In this document: piece after piece, positions 26,989-35,159 of the stretch
Position numbering within the stretch: position 1 is the stretch's first letter
Layout of the letters: each line of letters begins with the position of its first letter
Translations under genes and position numbers: made by a program
Notes under the pieces: model-generated
The model's input: only the letters and a program-made list of their open reading frames with translations
Told to the model about the DNA's origin: nothing
Database searches by the model: none
Assembly: GCF_024359545.1 (NCBI RefSeq)
Contig: NZ_JAKQZG010000004.1
Coordinates: 248,001 to 312,000 of the forward strand
Direction: 5' to 3'
Source: Jiella marina
GTDB taxonomy: Bacteria; Pseudomonadota; Alphaproteobacteria; Rhizobiales; Rhizobiaceae
DNA: 64,000 bases

Positions 26989-28239
26989 ATGAAACTCATT
27001 CTCACCACATGGAATCTCGAATGGTTCGGTCAGCTTTTGAAGGGCTATGATCGGACAATCTCCACTGAGGCGCAGCGTGTGACCAGTGCTGCTGGGAAGC
27101 GTCTGCAGGCACTGCAGAAGGAACGGATTGCCGAGGAGATCCGGCTGATCGGGTCGGACATCCTCTGCATCCAGGAAGGGCCGAGCACCGGCCAGGCCAA
27201 GCTTCTCCAGACCTTCTGCGAAGAGGAACTGGCTGGAGAGTACGTGCCGATCCTGCGGCCGGAAGGCGAGCCCTATCACATTCGCGGCGCGCAAGCGATC
27301 TGGTTCCTCGTCAAACGGCGGCGGCTCGAGCTTCTGCAGCCTACCCTTCTTCCCATTGCCAAATGGTGGGAGGCGACCGAACGTCAGAGTCGGTTCGATC
27401 CCACCCAACCCGGGGAACACGGCCGCAAATGGCCGATCAACCATCCCTACTACAAGCCGCAAGCGCGCGAGCCGGAGCCCGAGGACGGCGAAGGCGAACC
27501 CCTGCCGCCCGATCTTGGCGATCGGGAGCATTTCCATTACCGACATCCGCAAACGCTTGTGTGTCAGATCGGCGGCAAGCGGATCGACTTCATCGGCCTG
27601 CATCTGAAATCGAAATTCAGCGGCGAGGACTACGCACCGGCCGGGCGCATCCGCCGCGAACTCCTGCTCGAAGGCCGCGATCCGACCAAGGCCGAAGCGA
27701 AGGTGATCGCGGCGGCAGAACAGAAGGCCGTCGAGGCGCGGATCAAGATCTCCACCGAGGCCGAGGATGTCCGCTACTACATCGACAGCCGTTTCGAGGA
27801 CGAGCCGTTCCCGGCACTATTCCTGCTCGGCGATCTGAACGACGGCGTCGGCAAGGAATATTTCGAGCGCCGCTATCTCTTCCACGATCTGCTTTCCAAT
27901 CTGCAGGGAGACGTGTTCTTCGCCCGGCGCTTTCTCAATCACGCCCTGTTCGACTATGGCATCGACGGGGAGACGGACTATCGCTGGACGGTACGGTTCG
28001 AGGATGCCTGGGAGCCCTATCGCGATCCGAAGATCCTGCTCGACCACATCATGTTCACTCAGGCCGTCGTCGGAGCCGATGCGTTCGATCATTCGCCGCT
28101 CCGCGTGCCGGCGAAAGCGGGACGGGTCGAACACGCCGCGCACAACGCCACAAACATGGTCTTCGAGCGCTCCGAAGACCACACCAGCGACCACCGGCCG
28201 GTCAGCGTCGACCTCGAACTTGCCGACGGGATCATATGA
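26989..28239 (+). CDS. Endonuclease/exonuclease/phosphatase (EEP) family protein
   Basis: A 416-residue protein with EEP-fold catalytic motifs in order: TTWNLEWF (about 5-12), ILCIQEG with the metal-binding Glu (about 57-63), GLHLKSKFSG (about 204-213), LGDLNDG (about 283-289) and the final SDHRPVSVDL with catalytic Asp-His (about 400-409). An insertion of about 40 acidic and proline-rich residues lies near 155-180. It could be a nuclease or a phosphoesterase; no signal peptide is present. It is single, with a 115-bp gap upstream, and convergent with the dehydrogenase at 28252. Confidence 0.85.
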   Translation: MKLILTTWNLEWFGQLLKGYDRTISTEAQRVTSAAGKRLQALQKERIAEEIRLIGSDILCIQEGPSTGQAKLLQTFCEEELAGEYVPILRPEGEPYHIRGAQAIWFLVKRRRLELLQPTLLPIAKWWEATERQSRFDPTQPGEHGRKWPINHPYYKPQAREPEPEDGEGEPLPPDLGDREHFHYRHPQTLVCQIGGKRIDFIGLHLKSKFSGEDYAPAGRIRRELLLEGRDPTKAEAKVIAAAEQKAVEARIKISTEAEDVRYYIDSRFEDEPFPALFLLGDLNDGVGKEYFERRYLFHDLLSNLQGDVFFARRFLNHALFDYGIDGETDYRWTVRFEDAWEPYRDPKILLDHIMFTQAVVGADAFDHSPLRVPAKAGRVEHAAHNATNMVFERSEDHTSDHRPVSVDLELADGII

Positions 28240-28251
28240 GGTGGTTTGGCG

Positions 28252-29121
28252 CTACCGGTTGAGCAGCGCCAGGAGGCTCGACGTGTCCCAGCGCTTGCCG
28301 CCCATCGCCTCGACTTCGGCATAGAACTGGTCGACCAATGCGGTGACCGGCAGGCGAGAGCCATTGCGCTTGGCTTCAGTGAGGCAGATGCCGAGGTCCT
28401 TGCGCATCCATTCGACGGCGAAGCCGTGGTCGTAATGGCCCTCATTCATGGTCTTGTGGCGGTTTTCCATCTGCCAGGATCCGGCGGCGCCCTGGGAGAT
28501 CACGGAAACGACCTTCTCGATGTCGAGGCCGGCCTTCTGGCCGAAGGCGATCGACTCCGACAGCCCCTGGACGAGGCCTGCGATGCAGATCTGGTTCATC
28601 ATCTTGGTGAGCTGGCCGGCGCCCGCCGGGCCCATCAGCCCGACCATCTTGGCGTAGCAGTCGATCACCGGCTTTGCGGCATCGAAGTCGGCCTGATCGC
28701 CGCCGCACATGACGGTGAGGACGCCGTTCTCGGCCCCTGCCTGACCGCCTGAAACCGGGGCGTCGATGAATTTGAAACCCTTGTCGTTCGCGACTTCGGC
28801 GAGTTCGCGGGCGAGTTCCGCCGAGGCGGTGGTGTTGTCGATCAGCGTCGCGCCGCTTGTCATGCCGGCGAAGATGCCGTCATCGCCATAGACGACCGAA
28901 CGCACGTCGTCGTCATTGCCGACGCACATGAAGACGAAATCGGCTCCGCTCGCGGCCTCGCGGGGTGTCGGGGCGTGGCTCCCACCATACTGGCCGGACC
29001 ATTTCTCCGCCTTGGCGGTCGTGCGGTTCCAGACGGTGACGTCGTGACCGCCCTTGTCCTTCAGGTGACCGGCCATCGGATAGCCCATCACGCCCAGTCC
29101 GATGAATGCGACTTTCGCCAT
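28252..29121 (-). CDS. NAD(P)-dependent beta-hydroxyacid dehydrogenase (HIBADH/tartronate semialdehyde reductase family)
   Basis: A 289-residue enzyme. The N-terminal NAD(P)-binding motif is [15 protein letters not shown] (about 6-20). The substrate-binding signature is FIDAPVSGG (about 120-128) with the following GxLxxMxGG, and the catalytic Lys is in the helix with GQLTKMMNQ (about 170). The start at 29121 gives the conserved [10 protein letters not shown]. It would reduce or oxidise a 3-hydroxy acid such as 3-hydroxyisobutyrate or tartronate semialdehyde. It is divergent from bchE with a 265-bp gap between them. Confidence 0.92.
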   Translation of the reverse strand: MAKVAFIGLGVMGYPMAGHLKDKGGHDVTVWNRTTAKAEKWSGQYGGSHAPTPREAASGADFVFMCVGNDDDVRSVVYGDDGIFAGMTSGATLIDNTTASAELARELAEVANDKGFKFIDAPVSGGQAGAENGVLTVMCGGDQADFDAAKPVIDCYAKMVGLMGPAGAGQLTKMMNQICIAGLVQGLSESIAFGQKAGLDIEKVVSVISQGAAGSWQMENRHKTMNEGHYDHGFAVEWMRKDLGICLTEAKRNGSRLPVTALVDQFYAEVEAMGGKRWDTSSLLALLNR

Positions 29122-29318
29122 TTCGCGCCCCTCCGCTCGTCTTGCTTCGCGAGGGAAGCTAACGGGCGGCCACGCGTTTTCAATCGGAGATCCCGAGGCA
29201 GGGGCGGAACGCAGGACGCCCCTCTTGTTCCGTGTGCTTGATCTTTCGCTCCTGCGGCTGCCGGTCCTGGCCGAGAGGCGGGGAACCGGCAGATCGAAGC
29301 GGCACCGCACCTCTCCAT

Positions 29319-29355
29319 TTGATTTGTGTCAAAGAAATTGGACACGAATGGTGTC
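29319..29355 (+). promoter_or_regulatory. Composite FNR-like and PpsR/CrtJ-like site upstream of bchE
   Basis: TTGAT-TTGT-GTCAA (29319-29332) matches the FNR/FnrL consensus TTGATnnnnATCAA with one mismatch. Overlapping it, TGTC-N10-GACA (29327-29344) fits the PpsR/CrtJ consensus TGT-N12-ACA exactly, and a further GTGTC half-site lies at 29351-29355. The start codon of bchE is 32 bp further on. Both regulators are established controls of bacteriochlorophyll genes in purple bacteria. That they act here is an inference. Confidence 0.7.
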
Positions 29356-29386
29356 AATCTTCGATTTCACAGGTGGAGAAAACGCG

Positions 29387-31021
29387 ATGCGCATTCTGTT
29401 CGTCCATCCGAACTACCGCTCCGGCGGCGCCGAGATCGCAGGCACCTGGCCGCCTGCCTGGGTGGCCTATCTCACGGGGCATCTGCGTCGGGCCGGCTTC
29501 GACGACATCCATTTCATCGACACCATGACCGATAATCTTTCGGAGGCCGCTCTTGCGGAGCGGATGAAGGAGATCCAGCCGGACGTGGTCGGCGTCACGG
29601 CGATCACGCCGTCGATCTACCGCGCCGAAGAGGTTCTCAGGATCGCGTCTGAGGTGGTGCCGAAGGCCGTGCGCGTGCTCGGCGGTGTCCATGCGACCTT
29701 CATGTTCAACCAGGTTCTGAGCGAGGCGCCCTGGGTCGACGTGATCGTGCGCGGCGAGGGCGAGGAGATTTGCACCGAGCTGATGAGCGCGATTCGCGAC
29801 GGGCGCTGGCCGGCGGACCGGCGCAAGATCAAGGGCCTCGCCTTTCGCGACGGCGAGGAGATCGTCGCCACGGCTGCGGCGCGGACGGTTCAGGACCTGT
29901 CGGCGATCAAGCCCGACTGGTCGATCCTTGAGTGGAAGAAGTACATCTACCTGCCGCTGAATACCCGCGTCGCCATTCCCAACCTCGCCCGCGGCTGCCC
30001 CTTCACCTGCTCCTTCTGCTCGCAATGGAAGTTCTGGCGGGACTACCGCGTCCGCGACCCGAAAGACGTGGTCGACGAGATCGAGGATCTGGTGACGAAC
30101 CATGGCGTCGGCTTTTTCATCCTCGCCGACGAGGAACCGACCATCAACAAGAAGAAGTTCGTCGCCTTCTGCGACGAGCTGATCGCCCGGGGCCTGCCGA
30201 AGAAAGTGAAATGGGGCATCAACACCCGCGTCACCGACATCTATCGCGACCGCGACCTGCTGAAGTTCTATCGCAAGGCCGGTCTCGTCCATGTGAGCCT
30301 CGGAACGGAGGCGGCGGCGCAGCTGAAGCTCGACCAGTTCAACAAGGAAACCAAGGTCGACGAGAACCGCACCGCGATCCGCCTGTTGCGCGAGGCCGGC
30401 ATTCTGGTCGAGGCGCAGTTCATCGTCGGGCTCGACAACGAGACGCCCGAAACGCTCGAAGAGACCTACCGCATGGCGTGGGACTGGCAGCCGGATCTCG
30501 CCAACTGGTCCATGTACACGCCCTGGCCCTACACCCCGCTGTTTCAGGAACTGAAGGACCGGGTCGAGATCTTCGACTTCTCGAAATACAATTTCGTCAC
30601 GCCGATCATGAAGCCCAAGGCGATGGAGCGTGGGGAACTGCTCGATGGGGTGATGAACAATTATCGGCGCTTCTACATGGGGAAGGCCTTGTTCCATTAC
30701 CCTTGGCGTGGCACCGGCTTCCGCCGTCGCTATCTCCTGGGCTGCCTCTATGCCTTCCTGCGCGCCGGTTTCCGCCGGACCTTCTACGATCTCGGAAAAT
30801 CCGGCTATTGGGGCCCGCAGACCAAGAAGACCGTCGATTTCCATTTCGACGAGACGCGGCAGCTCGCCGAGGCGCAGCTCGAGGATTGGGAAGCCGCAGC
30901 CGACCGCGCGGCGAAGGCAGCAGAACGTCGCGATGCCGTGCGCACCCAGATGAAGGAGCGTTCCGAGATCCGCGCCTGCGGCGGAGGGACCCGTCAGATG
31001 GAGGAAGGTGCCCCCGCATGA
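29387..31021 (+). CDS. bchE: Mg-protoporphyrin IX monomethyl ester anaerobic oxidative cyclase BchE
   Basis: A 544-residue B12-dependent radical SAM enzyme that forms the isocyclic ring of bacteriochlorophyll without oxygen. The ATG at 29387 follows GGTGGAGAA and gives [19 protein letters not shown]. The N-terminal cobalamin-binding domain spans about 1-170, and the [4Fe-4S] motif is [20 protein letters not shown] with Cys204, Cys208 and Cys211. Later stretches ([37 protein letters not shown]) follow Rhodobacter BchE closely. The C-terminal 60 residues are Ala/Glu/Arg-rich and variable. Its stop overlaps bchJ. No other bch, crt or puf gene is in the window. Confidence 0.95.
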   Translation: MRILFVHPNYRSGGAEIAGTWPPAWVAYLTGHLRRAGFDDIHFIDTMTDNLSEAALAERMKEIQPDVVGVTAITPSIYRAEEVLRIASEVVPKAVRVLGGVHATFMFNQVLSEAPWVDVIVRGEGEEICTELMSAIRDGRWPADRRKIKGLAFRDGEEIVATAAARTVQDLSAIKPDWSILEWKKYIYLPLNTRVAIPNLARGCPFTCSFCSQWKFWRDYRVRDPKDVVDEIEDLVTNHGVGFFILADEEPTINKKKFVAFCDELIARGLPKKVKWGINTRVTDIYRDRDLLKFYRKAGLVHVSLGTEAAAQLKLDQFNKETKVDENRTAIRLLREAGILVEAQFIVGLDNETPETLEETYRMAWDWQPDLANWSMYTPWPYTPLFQELKDRVEIFDFSKYNFVTPIMKPKAMERGELLDGVMNNYRRFYMGKALFHYPWRGTGFRRRYLLGCLYAFLRAGFRRTFYDLGKSGYWGPQTKKTVDFHFDETRQLAEAQLEDWEAAADRAAKAAERRDAVRTQMKERSEIRACGGGTRQMEEGAPA

Positions 31022-31650
31022 GCGGGCCGGCCGGACTGATCGGGCCCAACGCCATCCTGCAATTGCTGCCAGCGATCGAGAAGCGGCAGGGCGCCGAGGC
31101 TGTCCACAGGATGCTGGCGCGAGCCGGGATCGAAGCGGTGCCCGACGGCACAGCCATGATCCCCGAATCCGACGCGGCCCGTCTGTTCCGTCAGCTTCGC
31201 ATCGAGATGCCAGACCGGGCCGGCGAGATCGCCACCGAGGCCGGCCGGCGCACGGCGGACTATATCCTGGCCAACCGCATTCCGGCCCCCGCGCAGAGCG
31301 TCCTCAAATGGCTTCCTCCCGGTCTGGCAGCGCGCGGGCTCTCCCGGGCGATTTCCCGCAACGCCTGGACCTTTGCCGGCTCCGGACAGTTCCGTGCGAT
31401 CACTCCCTGGCTGTTCGAGATCGCCGACAATCCTCTGATCCGCGGCGAGGCGGGCACCGCGCCGCTCTGCGTGTGGCATGCGGCGGTCTTCGAACGGCTT
31501 TACCGTGTGCTCGTGGCTCCTGAGGTCGTCTGCACCGAAGTCCGGTGCGCTGCGGTGACGGGCGAGGGAATCTGTCGCTTTGCCTTGTGCCGAAGCGCTG
31601 CCGAGATCGTCACACCGCGGCGGATGGCTCCCTCGCGGGCAGGGGCCTGA
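31018..31650 (+). CDS. bchJ: Bacteriochlorophyll biosynthesis 4-vinyl reductase-type protein BchJ (V4R domain)
   Basis: A 210-residue protein starting at the ATGA overlap with bchE. It opens [20 protein letters not shown], as in BchJ, and ends in a V4R domain with four late cysteines ([20 protein letters not shown] and LC). BchJ was named an 8- or 4-vinyl reductase of divinyl protochlorophyllide, but later work assigns much of that activity to BciA/BciB and treats BchJ as accessory, so its exact role is open. The gene order bchE-bchJ matches photosynthesis clusters of purple bacteria. Its last 41 bp overlap the antisense antitoxin gene. Confidence 0.92.
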   Translation: MSGPAGLIGPNAILQLLPAIEKRQGAEAVHRMLARAGIEAVPDGTAMIPESDAARLFRQLRIEMPDRAGEIATEAGRRTADYILANRIPAPAQSVLKWLPPGLAARGLSRAISRNAWTFAGSGQFRAITPWLFEIADNPLIRGEAGTAPLCVWHAAVFERLYRVLVAPEVVCTEVRCAAVTGEGICRFALCRSAAEIVTPRRMAPSRAGA

Positions 31651-31930
31651 TTTCGATGGTGATCGGCCGGCCGACGGCGGTGGCATAGCGCTGGATCGAG
31701 CCGGTCGAGACTGACTGCCGCCCGCTTTCCATGCGCGCCACGGCCGACTGCGATGTCTTCATTCGCTCTGCGACGTCCTTCTGCGAAAGCTTGGCTTCGC
31801 TCCGCGCCGCGATCAGCGCCTTCGCGACGGCGAACTCGTTCGCCATCTCGTCATAGGCGGCCTTGACCTCGGGATCGGCGAGGAATTCGCGGGCCAGTTC
31901 GTCGAGAGAGACGGTGCGCGTGGGGTTCAT
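31610..31930 (-). CDS. XRE-family antitoxin (HigA-like)
   Basis: A 106-residue protein with a helix-turn-helix of the XRE/Cro type (about 38-90; LSQKDVAERMKTSQSAVARM is the core). The preceding helix-rich N-terminus is EFLADPEVKAAYDEM, which in related antitoxins contacts the toxin. The ATG overlaps the toxin stop (ATGA), the usual coupling in toxin-first pairs. It should neutralise the toxin and repress the operon. Its 3' end overlaps the 3' end of bchJ by 41 bp on the opposite strand. Confidence 0.88.
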   Translation of the reverse strand: MNPTRTVSLDELAREFLADPEVKAAYDEMANEFAVAKALIAARSEAKLSQKDVAERMKTSQSAVARMESGRQSVSTGSIQRYATAVGRPITIEIRPLPAREPSAAV

Positions 31931-32247
31931 GTCGCCTCTTTCATTCTTTTCAGCGCAAGCTCGATTTCCGCCCTGGGTGTCTTCTGGGTCTTCTTCTGAA
32001 AAATTCGGACCACGAGGACACGCTGCTCGGTTGCGAGGAAATAGACCGCCCTTGCGATCCCGTCCTTCCCCTTGAGCCGCATCTCCCAAAGCTTGCTTTC
32101 CAGGGGGCGGACATAGGGCATGCCGACGTTCATTGGCGAAGCTTGCTCGAGTAGGCGGCCGATGAAGACGAACTTACCCTTCAAATCCGCAGGGAGGGCT
32201 CGAAACTCGGCTTCCGCCTCCAAGGACAATTCGACTTTCCACGCCAT
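31927..32247 (-). CDS. RelE/HigB-type toxin (Gp49-like family)
   Basis: A 106-residue basic protein. It begins MAWKVELSLEAEAEFRALPA and continues with the beta-strand pattern SKLWEMRLKGKDGIARAVYF (about 51-70) and RVLVVRIFQKKTQKTPRAEI, typical of phage Gp49-like HigB toxins. These cut mRNA on the ribosome. It is followed by its XRE antitoxin with a 4-base overlap. A near-perfect -10 box ends one base before the ATG, so either the transcript is leaderless or transcription starts inside the frame. It lies 32 bp after the stop of the amino-acid permease. Confidence 0.88.
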   Translation of the reverse strand: MAWKVELSLEAEAEFRALPADLKGKFVFIGRLLEQASPMNVGMPYVRPLESKLWEMRLKGKDGIARAVYFLATEQRVLVVRIFQKKTQKTPRAEIELALKRMKEAT

Positions 32248-32248
32248 T

Positions 32249-32275
32249 ATTATATCAAATCTGAGATTGCCTCAA
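32249..32275 (-). promoter_or_regulatory. Candidate promoter of toxin-antitoxin pair
   Basis: Read on the minus strand, TTGAGG is followed after 15 bp by TATAAT (32254 to 32249), then one base, then the toxin ATG. TGAG-N5-CTCA forms a small inverted repeat within the spacer region that could be the antitoxin's operator. The spacer is 2 bp shorter than ideal. Confidence 0.45.
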
Positions 32276-32279
32276 GTTG

Positions 32280-33095
32280 CTACCGCTTCAAATGCCGGGT
32301 CAGCCGCCCTTCGGCCCAGTTCGTCGCATGGCGCAGGGCCTCGACGAGGGCGAGGTAAAGGATCGCGGCCCAGACATAAGTCTGGAAGTCGTAGGTGCGC
32401 GAATAGGCTTGGCGGGTTTCGCCGAAGAGGTCGTAGACGGTGATGATTGCCACGATCGCCGAGGCCTTGATCATCAGGATGATCTCGTTGGCGTAAGGGC
32501 GCAGCGCCACGATCATCGCCTGGGGCATGACGACCTTGAAGAAGATCACCCCGCGCGGCAGGCCGAGGGACCGCCCGCCCTCCCACTGGCCCTTGGGCAC
32601 GCTCTGGATCGCGCCGCGCAGGATTTCCGCCTGATAGGCCGCCGTGTTCATTGCCAGCGCGAACAGCCCGCAATACCAGGCCTCCCGGAAGAACCACCAC
32701 AGCCCGATCGTTTCGAAGAAGCCACGGAACTGGCCGAAGCCGTAATAGACGAGGAAGATCTGGGCGATCAGCGGCGTGCCGCGATAGAAATAGACGAAGG
32801 CGAAGGTGGCGCTACGCGAAGCCGGATTGGTGGACATGCGTCCCAGCGCGATCGGCAGGGAAATGACCGCCCCGCAGACGAAGGAGACCGTGACGAGGGA
32901 CACCGTGATCCAGAGGCCGGACAGATAGTCGGCGCCGAAGCGCTCGATCAGGGAAACGTCGAAGGCGCGGACGAAATAGATCAGGAAGGCGACCGCCACG
33001 GCGATCCAGACCGAGATGGCGATGATGCCCCCGAGCTTCGGCTTGGCGCGCAGGGCGGGGGGCGCCTTCTCGGGCGCGAGCGTGGCCTCGCTCAT
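32280..33095 (-). CDS. Polar amino acid ABC transporter permease (HisM-like)
   Basis: A 271-residue inner-membrane permease of the HisM/GlnP family. A cytoplasmic N-terminal tail of about 23 residues is followed by a first helix IIAISVWIAVAVAFLIYFV (about 28-46). The conserved loop YFYRGTPLIAQIFLVYYGFG (about 108-127) and the EAA-like region QAEILRGAIQSVPKGQWEGG (about 154-173) are present. The start overlaps the stop of the other permease (ATGA). It should import a polar amino acid. No ATPase gene follows; the toxin gene is next. Confidence 0.92.
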   Translation of the reverse strand: MSEATLAPEKAPPALRAKPKLGGIIAISVWIAVAVAFLIYFVRAFDVSLIERFGADYLSGLWITVSLVTVSFVCGAVISLPIALGRMSTNPASRSATFAFVYFYRGTPLIAQIFLVYYGFGQFRGFFETIGLWWFFREAWYCGLFALAMNTAAYQAEILRGAIQSVPKGQWEGGRSLGLPRGVIFFKVVMPQAMIVALRPYANEIILMIKASAIVAIITVYDLFGETRQAYSRTYDFQTYVWAAILYLALVEALRHATNWAEGRLTRHLKR

Positions 33096-33799
33096 TTCGC
33101 CACCTCCCCGCGCTTGGTCCAGCGATCGATGCCGCCGATTGCAAAGGAGGAGAGGATCGTCAGGAGAAGGTAGAGGACGATCGCCGTGCCGAAGAACAGG
33201 AACGGCTCGCGCGAGACGCGGGCGGCGATCTGCGATTGCCGCAGAATGTCGGAAAGCCCGATGACCGAGACGAGCGCCGTATCCTTAAGGAGGTTCATCC
33301 AGAGATTGGCCAGCCCGGGAAGCGCAATCTTGATCAGCTGCGGCAGGATGACGAGCAGCATGACCTTGAAACGCCCCAGCCCGAGCGCCAGCCCGCCTTC
33401 GCGCTGGCCATGAGGGATGGCGCGGAAGGCCGAGAGGAAGACCTCGCTCGCGAAGGCTGCGAAGACGACTCCCAGCGCGACCATGCCGGAGACAAAGCTC
33501 GACAGCGCGATGTCGGGCAGTCCGGTCGCCGTGGTCAATGAATTCAGTGCGCTGTTGACGCCGAAATAGACCAGAAACAGCGTGAGCAGTTCCGGCAGCC
33601 CGCGAAAGATCGTGGTGAAGATGTTGGCCGAGAGATTGAGCAGCCGATCGTTTGACTGCTTGGCCAGTGCGAGCAGGAAACCGAAGACGAGGCCGATGGG
33701 CAGGGTGGCAAGCGACAGGGAGGCGGTGACGACCACACCGGCGGCGATGTCGTCGCCCCAGCCGGTCTCGCCAAAGCCGAGAAGCGTCAGCGCGTCCAT
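33092..33799 (-). CDS. Polar amino acid ABC transporter permease (HisQ-like)
   Basis: A 235-residue HisQ-type permease. It shows the family motif TTIFRGLPELLTLFLVYFG (about 63-81) and the coupling loop SEVFLSAFRAIPHGQREGGL (about 115-134), followed by PGLANLWMNLLKDTALVSVI. It forms the heterodimeric channel with the downstream permease. The binding-protein gene of presumably the same system is at 35160-35957 on the same strand, interrupted by an oppositely oriented metallo-hydrolase gene. Confidence 0.92.
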   Translation of the reverse strand: MDALTLLGFGETGWGDDIAAGVVVTASLSLATLPIGLVFGFLLALAKQSNDRLLNLSANIFTTIFRGLPELLTLFLVYFGVNSALNSLTTATGLPDIALSSFVSGMVALGVVFAAFASEVFLSAFRAIPHGQREGGLALGLGRFKVMLLVILPQLIKIALPGLANLWMNLLKDTALVSVIGLSDILRQSQIAARVSREPFLFFGTAIVLYLLLTILSSFAIGGIDRWTKRGEVAK

Positions 33800-33921
33800 G
33801 ATATTACCCGACCTGCTGCAGGCCCCGGCCGCGTCGCGCCGCTGCGGACACAGTGTTCATTCGCCACGAGCCTTGCGTGCGATAAATATCGGTCCCGAAG
33901 CAACGTAATGGGAGAACGCTC

Positions 33922-34884
33922 ATGCCGATATCTCGTCGCCAGTTCGCTGTGGGAGCTGCGCTTGCGCCGGTCGCGCTGCGCTTTGCAAGCCTGCCGGCCT
34001 CCGCGAAGGTTCCGACGCCGACCTCGCAGGTGGTTCCGGTTCAGCAGATCAAGGTCGGTGATGCCGTCGTCACGGCGGTCTCCGACGGCTATCTCGATCT
34101 CGATCCCTCGCTCCTGTCCAACATCGAAATGGACGAAGCCCGGGCGATCCTTGAGGAGACCTTTCAGGGCGAGCCGCCGGTGACGACGGGCGTCAACGCC
34201 TATGTCGTCCATCTCCCGGAGCAGACGGTGCTCGTCGATACCGGCGGGGCCGGGGCGTTTCCGGAAATGGGCAAGCTGCAGGAGCGCCTCCGGGCGGCGG
34301 AGATCCCACCGGAGGACATCGACGTCGTGCTTCTGACGCATCTGCACCCAGACCATGTCGGCGGCCTCGTGCTCGACGGAAAGCTCGCCTTTCCCAATGC
34401 CACGGTCCACGTCCACCAGGCCGAGTATGACTTCTGGACCTCTACGGAAAACCGGGATGCGGCCCCGGATTCGGCCAAGGGCTTCTTCGACGCGGCCCGT
34501 CAGGCGATGGAAGTGGCCGGCGACAAAGTCAAGACCTTCACCGGCAGCACCGAGCTTGTTCCCGGCATCACCGCACGGGAGCTTCCCGGCCACACGCCGG
34601 GCCATACGGGCTACATGGTGGGCGAGGGTGAGGATGGGCTTCTGATCTGGGGCGACATCGTCCATGCCGGTCCGATCCAGTTCCGCCATCCGGAGGTGAC
34701 CATCGCATTCGACGTCGACCCGCAGCAGGCTGCGCAAACGCGCAAGGACCTGTTTCAGGATATCGCCGAGAACCGCACCCGTATCGCCGGCATGCACATC
34801 GCCTTTCCGAGCGTCGGCCATCTCGTCGGCGAGGGCGAGGGCTACCGCTTCGTGCCGTCGGACTGGCAGTATTCGCTCGATTGA
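33922..34884 (+). CDS. Exported metallo-beta-lactamase-fold hydrolase with Tat signal
   Basis: A 320-residue protein. A twin-arginine motif (SRRQFAVGAA, about 4-13) and a hydrophobic stretch ending ASLPASA indicate Tat export. The catalytic domain has the zinc motif LLTHLHPDHVGG (about 135-146), a later GHTPGHTGYMV (about 221-231) and DIVHAG (about 241-246) with the bridging Asp. Lactonases that degrade N-acyl homoserine lactones and other metallo-hydrolases share this layout. The substrate cannot be assigned. The gene splits an amino-acid ABC operon, facing the opposite way. Confidence 0.88.
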   Translation: MPISRRQFAVGAALAPVALRFASLPASAKVPTPTSQVVPVQQIKVGDAVVTAVSDGYLDLDPSLLSNIEMDEARAILEETFQGEPPVTTGVNAYVVHLPEQTVLVDTGGAGAFPEMGKLQERLRAAEIPPEDIDVVLLTHLHPDHVGGLVLDGKLAFPNATVHVHQAEYDFWTSTENRDAAPDSAKGFFDAARQAMEVAGDKVKTFTGSTELVPGITARELPGHTPGHTGYMVGEGEDGLLIWGDIVHAGPIQFRHPEVTIAFDVDPQQAAQTRKDLFQDIAENRTRIAGMHIAFPSVGHLVGEGEGYRFVPSDWQYSLD

Positions 34885-34955
34885 TGCCTCGCGCGCCACA
34901 CCGCGCCCGCCGGCCAAGGCAATCGCTTGAGAGGAAGCACTGCCGGTAACGCTTC

Positions 34956-35080
34956 GATCTCCCCCCTTGCGGGGGAGATGCCGGCAGGCAGAGGGGGGTA
35001 TCCCTGCGGACAACCTCTGAGAGTTGGCGCCGCACCCCCCTCTGGGTTGCCACCCATCTCCCCTGCAAGGGGGGAGATCA
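34956..35080. repeat. Palindromic intergenic repeat, copy 2 (arms rearranged)
   Basis: It carries the same building blocks as copies 1 and 3, ATCTCCCCCCTTGCGGGGGA and CACCCCCCTCTG / CAGAGGGGGG, but with the two halves in swapped order, so the CTCCCC arms are outermost (ATCTCCCC at the left end, GGGGAGAT at the right). It fills most of the gap between the convergent metallo-hydrolase and binding-protein genes and could act as a bidirectional terminator-like structure. Confidence 0.8.
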
Positions 35081-35159
35081 GGCCACTCGCAAAGGCCTTG
35101 CCGCGCCGGTCGCCGGAGCGATCGGTGCGGGACATTCGACGCCGCGGCGTCCGTCAGGC

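Noticed and set aside
28247..28271. Stem TGGCGCT / AGCGCCA at the convergent end of the endonuclease-like and dehydrogenase genes as terminator
   Set aside because: Most of it lies within the end of the dehydrogenase coding region and no T-run follows on either strand.
29352..29371. A second full PpsR site formed by the GTGTC at 29351 and the ACA at 29369
   Set aside because: The spacing is 14 bp instead of 12, so I count only an isolated half-site.
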